A stretch of DNA of 64,000 nt, taken from the NCBI RefSeq assembly GCF_048323755.1, contig NZ_JBLWFS010000008.1:62001-126000 (forward strand). The letters are read 5' to 3'. The notes beneath the pieces are model-generated. The model made no database searches and was not told the DNA's origin. It saw only the letters and a list, made by a program, of their open reading frames with translations. The DNA is from Alkalihalobacterium sp048323755. GTDB lineage: Bacteria; Bacillota; Bacilli; Bacillales; Bacillaceae_F. A program made the position numbers and the translations under genes. Positions 49,314 to 58,438 of this stretch are shown piece by piece. Position 1 is the first letter of the stretch; each line of letters starts with the position of its first letter.

Positions 49314-49733
49314 TTATTTACCCGTTTCACTAAACTGCTTAAGTCTATCACGGATCTCATCACGTACACGCTGGAAAAATGCCCATTTCTCTTCGTCTGT
49401 TCCTACAGCTTTTGCTGGATCATCAAAGCCCCAATGCTCTCTTTTTACATGTGATGGTGTCACCGGGCATTTGTCAGCTGCATCACCGCATAAAGTAACA
49501 ATTAAATCAGCTGTATTTAAAATTTCTGGATCAATAATATCTGATGTTTGATTTGTAATGTCAATTCCAGCTTCCTTCATAGCTTTTACAGCATTCGGAT
49601 TTAATCCGTGAGCTTCAATTCCAGCACTGTAGACGTTCCACTCATCTCCTAAGTACTTCTTTGCCCACCCCTCAGCCATCTGACTTCTGCATGAATTTCC
49701 TGTACATAAAAAATAAATTGTTTGCTTACTCAA
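49314..49733 (-). CDS. arsC: Thioredoxin-coupled arsenate reductase ArsC
   Basis: 139 residues, low-molecular-weight-phosphatase fold. P-loop CTGNSCRS with nucleophile C10, and the relay cysteines C82 and C89 in VTLCGDAADKCPV, at the same positions as in the S. aureus and B. subtilis enzymes. Reduces arsenate to arsenite in the cytosol, to be exported by Acr3. Starts 21 bases after acr3. Confidence 0.96.
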   Translation of the reverse strand: MSKQTIYFLCTGNSCRSQMAEGWAKKYLGDEWNVYSAGIEAHGLNPNAVKAMKEAGIDITNQTSDIIDPEILNTADLIVTLCGDAADKCPVTPSHVKREHWGFDDPAKAVGTDEEKWAFFQRVRDEIRDRLKQFSETGK

Positions 49734-49754
49734 CTTAAAAACTCCTTCTTAAAT

Positions 49755-50822
49755 TTATTTTGCTAATTTTTGACTTGGGAACCAATGCTTTGTATTGTTC
49801 GCTATTTTGACTAAATACAGCATTAACGGCACTTCTACAAGAACACCTACTACGGTGACTAATGTGGCTCCTGAATTTAATCCAAATAACGCAATGGACA
49901 CGGCAACGGCTAGTTCAAAGAAATTACTAGTTCCAATCATAGCAGCAGGGGCCGCGACACTATGCTCAAGACGCCACTTCCTTGCCCAGAAGTAGGCAAT
50001 AATAAATATAAAGAAGGTTTGAATGATTAACGGAATAGCAATTAGACCGATATGAAATGGATTATTTAAAATAACATCACCTTGGAAAGAAAAAATAATG
50101 ATCAACGTGAGTAATAAACCAACCATTGTAAATTTTCCAGCTCTCTTTAAATAGACCTGTTCAAACCATTCTTTTCCTTTATTTTTTATTAATAAAACGC
50201 GAGAAATATATCCCGCAACTAAAGGAACAACAATAAACAATACAACAGACAAGATGACTGTTTCATATGGAACAATCACATTGTTAATGCGTAGTAAAAA
50301 CATGACGATAGGGCCATAGGCAAAAATTAAGATCAAATCATTTACTGAAACTTGAATTAGTGTATAACTTGCATCTCCCCTTGTTAAATAGCTCCATACA
50401 AACACCATCGCTGTACACGGAGCCGCACCTAACAAAACGGCACCAGCAATGTACTCCGTTGCCAGGTCACCCGAAATAAATGGTGAAAAAATTACTTTAA
50501 AGAACAACCAGGCAAAGAAAAACATCGTAAAAGGTTTGATAATCCAATTGACTACTAATGTAACAACTAATCCTTTTGGTTTCTTTCCAGCATCTACGAT
50601 ACTTTTAAAATCGATTTGTGCCATCATTGGATAAATCATGAGCCAAATTAGTATGGCTACAGGGATGGATACTTGGGCATATTCAAATTGGCTTAACGTC
50701 TCTGGAACAGCTGGCAGCCACTGTCCAATCGCAAGACCAACAATGATACATAGAGCAACCCAGACAGTTAAATAGCGCTCGAAAAGACCAATGCCCTGCT
50801 TCTCTTCCTTTTCTGTACTCAC
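49755..50822 (-). CDS. acr3: Arsenite efflux permease Acr3
   Basis: 355 residues with ten membrane helices. Family features: FERYLTVWVALCIIVGLAIG at the N-terminus, LLGAAPCTAMVFVWSYLTRGD containing the conserved Cys of the transport site, and TSNFFELAVAVSIALFG. Exports As(III)-hydroxide as the thiolate-reactive species; can be driven by the proton gradient or with ArsA. Acr3 rather than ArsB by length and motifs. Annotated as arsB in some Bacillus genomes. 35 bases after arsR. Confidence 0.95.
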   Translation of the reverse strand: MSTEKEEKQGIGLFERYLTVWVALCIIVGLAIGQWLPAVPETLSQFEYAQVSIPVAILIWLMIYPMMAQIDFKSIVDAGKKPKGLVVTLVVNWIIKPFTMFFFAWLFFKVIFSPFISGDLATEYIAGAVLLGAAPCTAMVFVWSYLTRGDASYTLIQVSVNDLILIFAYGPIVMFLLRINNVIVPYETVILSVVLFIVVPLVAGYISRVLLIKNKGKEWFEQVYLKRAGKFTMVGLLLTLIIIFSFQGDVILNNPFHIGLIAIPLIIQTFFIFIIAYFWARKWRLEHSVAAPAAMIGTSNFFELAVAVSIALFGLNSGATLVTVVGVLVEVPLMLYLVKIANNTKHWFPSQKLAK

Positions 50823-50857
50823 TTCTCTCGCTCTCCTTCATGTTTATTATTTTTATA

Positions 50858-51202
50858 TTATTCACATGTAATCCGTAAACCTTGCTCTTCCAATTCATCT
50901 AATTTAAAATCTTGATTCGGAAGATGTTGAAGCAGATTTTGAACCAATGGATAATAGTCATTATCTTTATTTAAGGAATAGATGATCCACTGTCCTCTTC
51001 TTGTTTCTCGAACAATGCCTACATCTTTTAACTTACGAATATGTTGACTAATGGCAGGTTGACTCGTTTTGAATATCTCTACAAATTCACAAACACAACA
51101 ATCATTGGAGTCGAGTATTTTAACCATCGTTAGTCGTGTTTTATCACCTAATAATTTCAAGATCGCGGCCGCTTTTTCTATTTCAACAGTTGACACTCGC
51201 AT
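50858..51202 (-). CDS. arsR: Arsenic-responsive repressor ArsR
   Basis: 114 residues, winged HTH of the ArsR/SmtB family (AAILKLLGDKTRLTMVKIL, recognition helix SQPAISQHIRKLKDVG). Metalloid site in NDCCVCEFVEIF, three close cysteines at the start of the DNA-binding helix. Dissociates from the operator on binding As(III) or Sb(III). First gene of arsR-acr3-arsC-arsD-arsA. GGGGGTGTTTGCATG gives the start. Operator-like repeats lie upstream. Confidence 0.95.
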   Translation of the reverse strand: MRVSTVEIEKAAAILKLLGDKTRLTMVKILDSNDCCVCEFVEIFKTSQPAISQHIRKLKDVGIVRETRRGQWIIYSLNKDNDYYPLVQNLLQHLPNQDFKLDELEEQGLRITCE

Positions 51203-51236
51203 GCAAACACCCCCTAAAATTCATTATCAATATCAC

Positions 51237-51260
51237 CATATAATAATATACTTATATATG
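51237..51260. promoter_or_regulatory. ArsR-type operator proximal to arsR
   Basis: CATATAATAATATACTTATATATG, given here in two parts as CATATAATAATA and TACTTATATATG, is an imperfect dyad 35 bases upstream of the start codon, overlapping the likely -10 region. Confidence 0.6.
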
Positions 51261-51335
51261 TAACGGATTTTATTATGAGATTTAGTTTTAAACCATTCCT
51301 CAATATTATTCCGGTGCTAAATACTATGGAACTCG

Positions 51336-51361
51336 ATCATATAAGTATTTACTTATATGAT
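51336..51361. promoter_or_regulatory. Distal 12-2-12 ArsR-type operator
   Basis: ATCATATAAGTA, two T, then TACTTATATGAT: a perfect 12-2-12 inverted repeat, the geometry described for ArsR/SmtB family sites. It shares TACTTATAT with the proximal site but lies 134 bases from arsR. The rest of 51203-51466 is AT-rich without a gene. Confidence 0.6.
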
Positions 51362-51466
51362 ATTTCACTTATATATAAATTTCAACTGTCTCTTTGTGAA
51401 GTATTTGTTAAGAATACTATAGTGGTCATTTACATATCCCCATTCATTTAAGCTTTAATTAGCAAC

Positions 51467-51515
51467 AAAAGCCGGTTAAGAAATCAGATTTCTAATTTCT
51501 TAACCGGTGCTTTAG
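51467..51515 (-). terminator. Terminator after adhE
   Basis: CCGGTTAAGAAAT / ATTTCTTAACCGG stem, 46 bases beyond the adhE stop codon, with TTTT on the minus strand after the stem. Confidence 0.87.
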
Positions 51516-51560
51516 GAATTTTTCATGCTGTTTACATTCTTTTAATTAGAAGAAGTTACT

Positions 51561-54164
51561 CTACATACCTTTAAATGCATTTTGGTAAATCTCTGCTAAC
51601 TCAGTGACTAATGGCAGCTTTGGATTCGCTGTTGTACATTGATCTTCAAACGCACGCTCTGCTAACTGTTCGACTTTGGCCTCAAAGTCTTCTTTCGTTA
51701 CACCGCACGCTTCAATACTCATTGGAATGTCTAGTTCTTTTGCCAATTTAGAAACCGCTTGAACTAAGCTTTCAACTCCCTCTTCTGTCGTTCTAGCAGG
51801 TAAACCAAGCATTTTTGCTATTTCAGCGTAACGCTCGTTCGCAATGAAATGCTCATATTTAGGAAAAGCGGTAAACTTCTTCGGTTTTGTTGCATTGTAC
51901 CGGATAACATGCGGCATTAAGATTGTATTTGCACGACCATGCGGAATATGGAACTCAGCACCTAGTTTATGAGCTAAACTATGGTTAATTCCTAAGAAAG
52001 CATTCGCAAAGGCCATTCCAGCGATCGTTGACGCATTATGCATTTTTTCTCGAGCAAGCTCGTTACTTCCATTACGATACGCTGTTGGAAGATAGTCGAA
52101 TACAAGCTGAATGGCTTTCATAGCCAAACCATCTGTAAAATCATTAGCCATGATGGAGACATACGCTTCAATCGCATGAGTTAATACATCCATTCCTGTA
52201 TCTGCCGTAACATGCTTTGGTACTGTCATTACAAATTGAGGATCGATGATCGCTACATCAGGCGTTAACTCATAGTCAGCTAACGGATATTTTACATTGT
52301 TCTCTTTATCCGTAATGACCGAGAAAGAGGTAACCTCTGAACCCGTTCCTGAAGTTGTTGGAATGGCAACAAACTGTGCTTTTCCTCCTAGGTTTGGATA
52401 TTTAAAAATTCGTTTACGAATATCGAGAAACTTTTGTTTTAAGCCTTTAAAGTCCGTCTCTGGATGCTCATAAAATAACCACATTCCTTTTGCTGCGTCC
52501 ATCGCAGAACCACCGCCAAGCGCAATAATTACATCTGGTTGAAAATTGTGCATCATTTCTGCACCTTTCATGACGGTTTCAATCGATGGGTCTGGTTCAA
52601 CATCTGAGAAGATTTCACAATGTACATAATCACTGCGTTTTCTTAAGTAATACAACACCTTGTCCACATAACCGAGCTTTACCATGCCTGGATCAGTTAC
52701 AATGAACGCTTTTGAGATTTTCGGCATCTTCGATAAATACTGAGTGGAATGTTTTTCAAAGTAAATTTTTGGTGGCACCTTAAACCATTGCATGTTTGTA
52801 TTCCTTCTCGCTAATCTTTTAATATTTAACAAATGAACGGCACTAACATTAGAAGAAACTGAATTACGTCCATAGGAACCGCACCCTAAAGTTAACGAAG
52901 GTAAGAATGCATTGTATATGTCCCCGATTGCTCCTTGACTAGAAGGCGAGTTCACAATTAAACGCCCAGCTTTCATTCGATTTCCAAACTCTTTAATAAC
53001 TCCATCATTTTCAGAATGGATGACCGCCGAGTGACCTAGTCCCCCAAAAGCCAACATTTCTTCTGCCCGAGTTAATCCTTCCTCTGTAGAGTTTACTTTA
53101 TAAAAAGCTAGAACTGGACTTAACTTTTCACGAGATAGTGGATATTCTGGGCCTACCCCTTTAATTTCTGCTATTAATATTTTCGTATCTTCAGGTACAT
53201 CAACACCAGCGAGACTTGCAATATAATAAGGTGTTTTACCAACGATATCTGGATTAACTGCGCAGCTCTTTTCATTAATCACAAGCTTTTCTACTTTCTT
53301 TCGTTCTTTTTCATTTAGAAAATAGCAGCCATTCCTCTCCATTTCCTCTTTCACTGCTTCATAGATTTCCTTGTCGACAATAGCCGCTTGTTCTGAAGCA
53401 CAAATCATGCCATTATCAAAGGTTTTAGATAGGATTAAGTCGTTAACGGCTCGTTTTAAACTGGCTGTTTTTTCAATATAACATGGAACATTTCCTGGAC
53501 CGACCCCAAGAGCTGGTTTACCAGTACTATAAGCCGACTTCACCATACCTGCCCCGCCAGTAGCTAGTACAAGTGCAATCCCAGGATGGTTCATTAATTG
53601 TTGGGTTGCAGCAATGGAGGGTGTTTCAATCCATTGAATACAATGCTCGGGTGCGCCAGCTTTTATTGCGGCATCCCTCAGTACTCGCGCAGCTTGACTA
53701 CTTGATTTTTGTGCCGAAGGGTGGAATGCAAATACAATAGGATTTCTTGTTTTTATAGCAATTATTGCTTTAAACATTGTTGTAGATGTTGGATTAGTTA
53801 CAGGGGTTACGCCTGCTACTACACCGACAGGCTCTGCTATTTGCAGGATACCTTCGTGCTCGTTCTCTTCAATAACACCAACCGTTTTGTCGTACTTGAT
53901 GTTATGGTAGACATACTCTGTTGCGAACATATTTTTGATTATTTTATCCTCGTACACTCCGCGCTGCGTTTCTTCAACAGCCATTTTGGCTAGCGGCATA
54001 TGTTGATCTAAACCGGCTAAAGCCATCTCTTTTACAATACTGTCTATCATTTCTTGGTCAAAACTCATAAACTGGGCTAGTGCAGACTGCCCGTTTTCAA
54101 CCAATTTCTCAATCATACTCGTCACATCATTTTGTTTCTTTACTTCCTTTTCTAAAACTCCCAC
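51561..54164 (-). CDS. adhE: Bifunctional acetaldehyde/alcohol dehydrogenase AdhE
   Basis: 867 residues. N-terminal CoA-acylating aldehyde dehydrogenase (1-440; VGVVAGVTPVTNPTSTTMF, catalytic Cys in FDNGMICASEQA) joined to a C-terminal iron-dependent alcohol dehydrogenase (450-867; NAD loop ALGGGSAMDAAKGMW, metal region GINHSLAHKLGAEFHIPHG). Converts acetyl-CoA to ethanol, reoxidising two NADH, during fermentation; forms spirosomes. Start after GGGGGACTTC. The upstream motif resembles a Rex site, in line with NADH control. Single-gene unit. Confidence 0.96.
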   Translation of the reverse strand: MGVLEKEVKKQNDVTSMIEKLVENGQSALAQFMSFDQEMIDSIVKEMALAGLDQHMPLAKMAVEETQRGVYEDKIIKNMFATEYVYHNIKYDKTVGVIEENEHEGILQIAEPVGVVAGVTPVTNPTSTTMFKAIIAIKTRNPIVFAFHPSAQKSSSQAARVLRDAAIKAGAPEHCIQWIETPSIAATQQLMNHPGIALVLATGGAGMVKSAYSTGKPALGVGPGNVPCYIEKTASLKRAVNDLILSKTFDNGMICASEQAAIVDKEIYEAVKEEMERNGCYFLNEKERKKVEKLVINEKSCAVNPDIVGKTPYYIASLAGVDVPEDTKILIAEIKGVGPEYPLSREKLSPVLAFYKVNSTEEGLTRAEEMLAFGGLGHSAVIHSENDGVIKEFGNRMKAGRLIVNSPSSQGAIGDIYNAFLPSLTLGCGSYGRNSVSSNVSAVHLLNIKRLARRNTNMQWFKVPPKIYFEKHSTQYLSKMPKISKAFIVTDPGMVKLGYVDKVLYYLRKRSDYVHCEIFSDVEPDPSIETVMKGAEMMHNFQPDVIIALGGGSAMDAAKGMWLFYEHPETDFKGLKQKFLDIRKRIFKYPNLGGKAQFVAIPTTSGTGSEVTSFSVITDKENNVKYPLADYELTPDVAIIDPQFVMTVPKHVTADTGMDVLTHAIEAYVSIMANDFTDGLAMKAIQLVFDYLPTAYRNGSNELAREKMHNASTIAGMAFANAFLGINHSLAHKLGAEFHIPHGRANTILMPHVIRYNATKPKKFTAFPKYEHFIANERYAEIAKMLGLPARTTEEGVESLVQAVSKLAKELDIPMSIEACGVTKEDFEAKVEQLAERAFEDQCTTANPKLPLVTELAEIYQNAFKGM

Positions 54165-54196
54165 GTGAAGTCCCCCTTAAAAAGTGAATACAAAGT

Positions 54197-54214
54197 TTGT
54201 GAAACATTGAGCAA
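54197..54214. promoter_or_regulatory. Rex-like element upstream of adhE
   Basis: TTGTGAAACATTGAGCAA: one half is the perfect Rex half-site TTGTGAA, the other is degenerate. 33 bases from the start codon. The stretch AAAGTTTGTGAAACA with TGA.CAA is repeated at 54580. Confidence 0.55.
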
Positions 54215-54306
54215 GTAGTTCCAAAAAAATGTTACCTATGGAGTTAGTTTGGGTGTTAGCTCACCAACCGCCCTAGACATGCTTGTTTTATCGTTACATT
54301 AAATCA

Positions 54307-54534
54307 TTACTCACAAACCGGATTTCGTTGAATCTTTGTAATCGATATATCGTTATAGAGCTTGGAATTTTCATTAATAATACAAACATAATTTACTGTC
54401 CAAATAAAAGTTGGTATTGTTTTCCCCTCTTCAAACATCATCGCCTCAAACTCATCGCCAACAAGATCTTCAAACATCTCTAGTGAGTAAGTTTCAGTGT
54501 CGGTAGTAAAGTCTTTCCATTGGCATAAAATCAA
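54307..54534 (-). CDS. Small protein of unknown function next to adhE
   Basis: 75 residues from a TTG at 54532-54534, 9 bases after AGGAG; a TTG three codons earlier abuts the ribosome site and is less likely. Sequence features: acidic helix (LEMFEDLVGDEFEAMMFEEG), then strand-like TFIWTVNYVCIINENSKLYN. No signal peptide, no membrane span. Two Cys. I do not recognise the family. It is preceded by the same Rex-like motif as adhE and by a cre-like site, so it is probably expressed under fermentative conditions. Confidence 0.65.
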   Translation of the reverse strand: MILCQWKDFTTDTETYSLEMFEDLVGDEFEAMMFEEGKTIPTFIWTVNYVCIINENSKLYNDISITKIQRNPVCE

Positions 54535-54584
54535 TTTGATCAACTCCTTATGTCTTTCATACCTTTATATTAGCATGTAAAAGT

Positions 54585-54602
54585 TTGTGAAACAGTGAAC
54601 AA
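54585..54602. promoter_or_regulatory. Rex-like element upstream of the small gene
   Basis: TTGTGAAACAGTGAACAA within the longer dyad AAAGTTTGT...ACAAACTTT (54580-54607). Perfect left Rex half-site, right half with two mismatches. Confidence 0.55.
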
Positions 54603-54615
54603 ACTTTGTCTCTTT

Positions 54616-54629
54616 TTAAAACGCTTTCA
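54616..54629. promoter_or_regulatory. cre-like site near the small gene
   Basis: TTAAAACGCTTTCA matches the CcpA consensus TGWAARCGYTWNCW at 13 of 14 positions. It lies 14 bases beyond the Rex-like site. Confidence 0.5.
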
Positions 54630-54734
54630 TGTTTCTATCTGTTGTTAGACGCATAAAAGAAGTCAGGCTAATAAAATGCCTGTTTTTAGGCTTTTTACGG
54701 ACACTTCATTATATAAAAAATTCGGTTTTAGCTT

Positions 54735-54773
54735 AAAAAAGCAAAAGGCCTTACTAATTCGGCCCTTTGCTTT
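54735..54773 (-). terminator. Terminator after DppA-type gene
   Basis: AAAGCAAAAGGCC pairs with GGCCCTTTGCTTT (one mismatch), with a T run on the minus strand. About 45 bases after the stop codon. Confidence 0.82.
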
Positions 54774-54817
54774 AACTTTATCTGTGTGCTGTTACTTTTC
54801 TCAAACCCTATCTTAGT

Positions 54818-55666
54818 CTAGGCGTTCGCTTGTCCTAAAACACCTTGAGTTGCTGCCATTCCGATAATGACGCATCCCCACATGTGCTTATAAGCGGTCA
54901 CCATATCCGGGGCAGTAAAGCGGATCGTCTTTGGACCGATAAGTTCCACTGAAGGAATGGTTGTCGTCATCAAAGCTTGGTTTGTCCCTTTAAAGTCAAT
55001 TTCAAAAGTGATAGGTCCCTCCACTTTATAAGGCTCGACACTTTTAGCTTTTTCAACCGCTAATTGTGCTTTTTCTCTAATTAATTGCTGGGCTTTTTTG
55101 GGAGGAAGCAGTTCAGCCGCCAAGCGATCAATTCCTCGTTTGACAACAGCTGCTTCAACGTGAGGTAATGTCTCCTTCACTTCTTCCACATAAGCATCAT
55201 CCCCAGTGATTAAAAGGGCCGGTACATTAAAATCACCTGCTACCGCTGCATTCAGCTCCGTTTCACCAACAACTTTGCCATTTATACGGAATTCGTTTAC
55301 ACATATACCGGCTAAAGAATGATTGATGACTGTACGTTCAGATCCACCTTCACGCCCATGGTGGCCAACAAACAAAATTCCATCATATGTATCGTCTAGA
55401 CCTTCTAGCTGGCACATCACACGGTTATTACCAGAAATAAGACTTGCACGCTCATCAAGGTCCTCTATAAAAATATTGGACATATTTCCATGACCGTCAG
55501 CAACAACAACTTCTGTAGCACCGCCATTAAAAGCCCCTTCAATTGCAGCGTTAACATCTTGAGTCATAAGCTTTCTGAAACGCTGATATTCACTTTCCTT
55601 TTTTAGCTGGACGCCCGTAGCAACTCCTGTGACCCCTTCAATATCTGCTGAAATAAAAAACTTCAT
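54818..55666 (-). CDS. dppA: D-aminopeptidase DppA (M55 family)
   Basis: 282 residues, zinc-dependent decameric D-aminopeptidase. Zinc-ligand motifs: SADIEGVTGV at the N-terminus (Asp, Glu), VVADGHGNMSN (Asp, His) and LFVGHHGREGG (His). Releases N-terminal D-Ala or D-amino acids from peptides, probably from cell-wall turnover. In B. subtilis dppA is the first gene of an operon with a dipeptide permease; here no permease follows, so it works alone or with a permease elsewhere. ATG follows GAGGGAGAAAAAGG. Confidence 0.92.
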   Translation of the reverse strand: MKFFISADIEGVTGVATGVQLKKESEYQRFRKLMTQDVNAAIEGAFNGGATEVVVADGHGNMSNIFIEDLDERASLISGNNRVMCQLEGLDDTYDGILFVGHHGREGGSERTVINHSLAGICVNEFRINGKVVGETELNAAVAGDFNVPALLITGDDAYVEEVKETLPHVEAAVVKRGIDRLAAELLPPKKAQQLIREKAQLAVEKAKSVEPYKVEGPITFEIDFKGTNQALMTTTIPSVELIGPKTIRFTAPDMVTAYKHMWGCVIIGMAATQGVLGQANA

Positions 55667-55820
55667 CCTTTTTCTCCCTCTTTCTTTTTCTGATTATTTC
55701 TAGTTTAAACTAAATTTAGTATACCTACAAAATGTTTGAAGACACTTAATCATGACACGTATTTATTACTTTAGCATTTAAAAAACAAAGTGAACAAAAC
55801 CAACAAGCGGGGGAATTTCA

Positions 55821-55952
55821 TTGTTCTTTTTTAAAGACTACGAACAAAACCTATTACAGTTACCCATAAAAGAAGTTTACGAAAAAGAAGACCTAATGAC
55901 TGAACGTTTTTTATTTCTAAAAGATGAAAAGATAGAAGGGCATTTTGATTGA
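55821..55952 (+). pseudogene. N-terminal fragment of a longer gene, 43 codons
   Basis: TTG at 55821 with GGGGGA 6 bases upstream; reads MFFFKDYEQNLLQLPIKEVY, then EKEDLMTERFLFLKDEKIEG, then HFD and a stop. It resembles the start of a larger Bacillus protein family (uracil-DNA-glycosylase-like, from memory: FxKDYExNLLxxPI, TERFL..K). The gene seems cut short. The rest of 55667-56080 has nothing else. Confidence 0.45.
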
Positions 55953-56104
55953 TAGAATGATATCAGCCTTAATTCAGTAAAATGGTTTATTTCTTTTTCT
56001 AAAAATATAAAAGTATTTTGATTATACAAAAATAATTTTATTTTATTTCGAATGCCGAAATGTTATGATAGAAGAATAGATTGAAAGATATGGAGGAATT
56101 TATA

Positions 56105-58099
56105 ATGACAAAACGTCCAATAACAGCAGATGACTTATGTAAGTTTAAGTTTGTAGGAGACCCTCAACTGTCCCCAAACAAAGACAAAGCAGCCTATGTT
56201 TTAACTCACGTCGATAAAGAGAAAGATGGCTATTATTCTTTTATCTATGTAACTGATCTGAGCGGAAACGGCAGACAGTTTACCTCTCATTATTCAACAG
56301 ATAAATTAATAAAAGATACGGCTCCTACGTGGTCTCCAGATGGAAGCATGATTGCCTTCCGCTCCAACCGTTCAGGAAAAAATCAAGTTTGGCTCTTACA
56401 TATTGATGGTGGTGAGGCTGTTCAAGTAACCGATGTGAAGCAAGGAGTTGGAGACTTCACTTGGTCTCCTGATGGAAGCCAGCTTGCCCTAACGATTTCC
56501 GGTGAATTGAAGCTTACCTCTCATAAGGAAGAAAAAACTGAAGAAAAAAGTGATGTTAAAGTAATTACTAGACTTCGCTATAAAGGTGATGGAGTTGGTA
56601 TTTATAACGATGACCGCAAGCATGTTTATTTATTTGACATAGAGACAAAATCTTTTACTAAGGTTACTGAAGGTGATCATGACTTTTCACAGCCTCGTTT
56701 CTCCCCAGACGGGAAAAGTTTATTCTATATTGGAACGAAAGCAGAAGATAAAGAGTGGGGCTACCTTCCTGCGATTTGGAAATATGATATGGCTGCTAAA
56801 GAAGAGACCCTGTTTTATCAAGGAAATGGATATATTATGGCACCTTCCTTCTCACCAGATGGCAAATGGTTAGCCGTTGCTGGTCATACTCGTGGTGAAA
56901 GAAGTCAAGGTAACGCGAATGTCCTCTTACTTTCTTTAGAAACAGGTACTTTAACAAATTTAACAGAAAACTTTGATTATACCGTTGGCAACCTGGTAGG
57001 TGTGGATGCGAAGTATGACACAGCGGAGCTTCGATTAATTTGGAACTCTACTAGCAACCATATTTTCTTTGGTGCTACTGTTGGAGGAGATTGCCAACTA
57101 TTTAAAGTAAATCTAAAAGGGGAAGTGTCTGCGGCCCTATCTCCAGCTGTCGCTTCTGTTTCTTCTTACGATATTGTTAGTGATGATCAAGCAGTACTGG
57201 TTCTAGCTACACCTCATTCGACAGGAGATTTAGTAACACAGGATCTAAATGATGTGAATAACATTAATCAGCTAACCGATTGGAACCAAGAGCTTTATAA
57301 CGAGGTACATTTAAGCACTCCTGAAAACTTCCACTACAAGAGCACGGATGGTTGGGATATTGAAGGATGGGTAATGAAGCCTTATGGATTTGAGGAAGGA
57401 AAAACGTATCCGATGATCCTTCAAATTCACGGTGGTCCAGCAACAGCTTATGGTAATGGGTTGCACCACGAAATGCAATTAATGGCCTCAAAAGGTTATA
57501 TCGTCCTATACACTAACCCAAGAGGAAGTCATGGATATGGGCATGATTTTGTAAATGCTGTTATTGGTGATTACGGTGGAATGGATTATGAAGATATTAT
57601 GGCGGGTGTAGATTATGCTTTAGAAAACTTTAACTACATCGACCACGACCATTTATTCGTGACTGGTGGAAGCTACGGTGGATATATGACAAACGTTATC
57701 GTTACGCGTACAGACCGCTTTAAAGCAGCCGTTACCCAGCGTTGTATTAGTAACTGGCACAGCTTTTATGGCACAAGTGATATTGGCTTCTTTTTTACTG
57801 AATGGCAGCATGGGCATGCCGACTTATGGGACGATGTAGACAAACTAATCAAGCTGTCACCTCTACATTACGCTCGTAACGTCAAAACACCAACACTCAT
57901 CCTGCACAGTGAACAAGACTTACGTTGTCCAATGGAGCAAGCAGAACAATGGTATGTGGCGCTTAAACGTCTAGGTGTGGAAACGATGCTAGTCCGCTTC
58001 CCAGATGAAGACCATAACCTTTCACGCTCTGGTAAACCGAAGCACCGCTTAGAGCGTTTACAGCATATTATTGGTTGGTTTGAAGATCGTAGGAATTAA
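56105..58099 (+). CDS. S9-family peptidase (acylaminoacyl/prolyl-oligopeptidase type)
   Basis: 664 residues from the ATG at 56105, 8 bases after GGAGG; the open extension to 56081 is not needed. N-terminal beta-propeller (about 10-390) with repeated WSPDG or FSPDG motifs, for example TWSPDGSMIAFRSN and FTWSPDGSQLA. C-terminal alpha/beta hydrolase: Ser523 in VTGGSYGGYMTN, Asp605 in LILHSEQDLRCP, His637 in FPDEDHNLSRSG. Cytosolic peptidase that trims short peptides. Similar to YuxL. Single gene with a strong terminator. Confidence 0.93.
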   Translation: MTKRPITADDLCKFKFVGDPQLSPNKDKAAYVLTHVDKEKDGYYSFIYVTDLSGNGRQFTSHYSTDKLIKDTAPTWSPDGSMIAFRSNRSGKNQVWLLHIDGGEAVQVTDVKQGVGDFTWSPDGSQLALTISGELKLTSHKEEKTEEKSDVKVITRLRYKGDGVGIYNDDRKHVYLFDIETKSFTKVTEGDHDFSQPRFSPDGKSLFYIGTKAEDKEWGYLPAIWKYDMAAKEETLFYQGNGYIMAPSFSPDGKWLAVAGHTRGERSQGNANVLLLSLETGTLTNLTENFDYTVGNLVGVDAKYDTAELRLIWNSTSNHIFFGATVGGDCQLFKVNLKGEVSAALSPAVASVSSYDIVSDDQAVLVLATPHSTGDLVTQDLNDVNNINQLTDWNQELYNEVHLSTPENFHYKSTDGWDIEGWVMKPYGFEEGKTYPMILQIHGGPATAYGNGLHHEMQLMASKGYIVLYTNPRGSHGYGHDFVNAVIGDYGGMDYEDIMAGVDYALENFNYIDHDHLFVTGGSYGGYMTNVIVTRTDRFKAAVTQRCISNWHSFYGTSDIGFFFTEWQHGHADLWDDVDKLIKLSPLHYARNVKTPTLILHSEQDLRCPMEQAEQWYVALKRLGVETMLVRFPDEDHNLSRSGKPKHRLERLQHIIGWFEDRRN

Positions 58100-58181
58100 G
58101 GATAAATTACTAGTAAAGGTTTCGACTGAAACGGTCACACCAATTGGCCTATCCTTCAATGAAGCTTATTTTTCCAAACCT

Positions 58182-58213
58182 AAAGAGGCGGCAACTTGAT
58201 GCCGCCTCTTTTA
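58182..58213 (+). terminator. Terminator after S9 peptidase gene
   Basis: AAAGAGGCGGCA / TGCCGCCTCTTTT stem with 6-base loop. A second hairpin, GTCCTTCAT/ATGAAGGAC, lies near 58297-58321 and an imperfect one (ATTAAGACCAGT/ACTGGTTAAT) between them. No gene in 58100-58438. Confidence 0.9.
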
Positions 58214-58330
58214 CTTTATTTTCGGTATTAATTAAGACCAGTTAACCATTAAATGCAGTCTTCTGACTGGTTAATAGCATATTTCTATCCTGTAATGTCC
58301 TTCATCAGCTCTATGAAGGACTCAAACGAA

Positions 58331-58364
58331 AAAATAGCATATCAATGATTGATATGCTATTTCT
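58331..58364 (-). terminator. Terminator after the chemoreceptor gene
   Basis: AAATAGCATATCAAT / ATTGATATGCTATTT, almost without a loop, with T run on the minus strand; 75 bases beyond the stop codon. Confidence 0.78.
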
Positions 58365-58438
58365 TTATACTTTTTACTAGTTTCTCCACGAAAATCGAAC
58401 TACTTACGGAAACCCGCAAGCCCTAAACAGTCCATATT

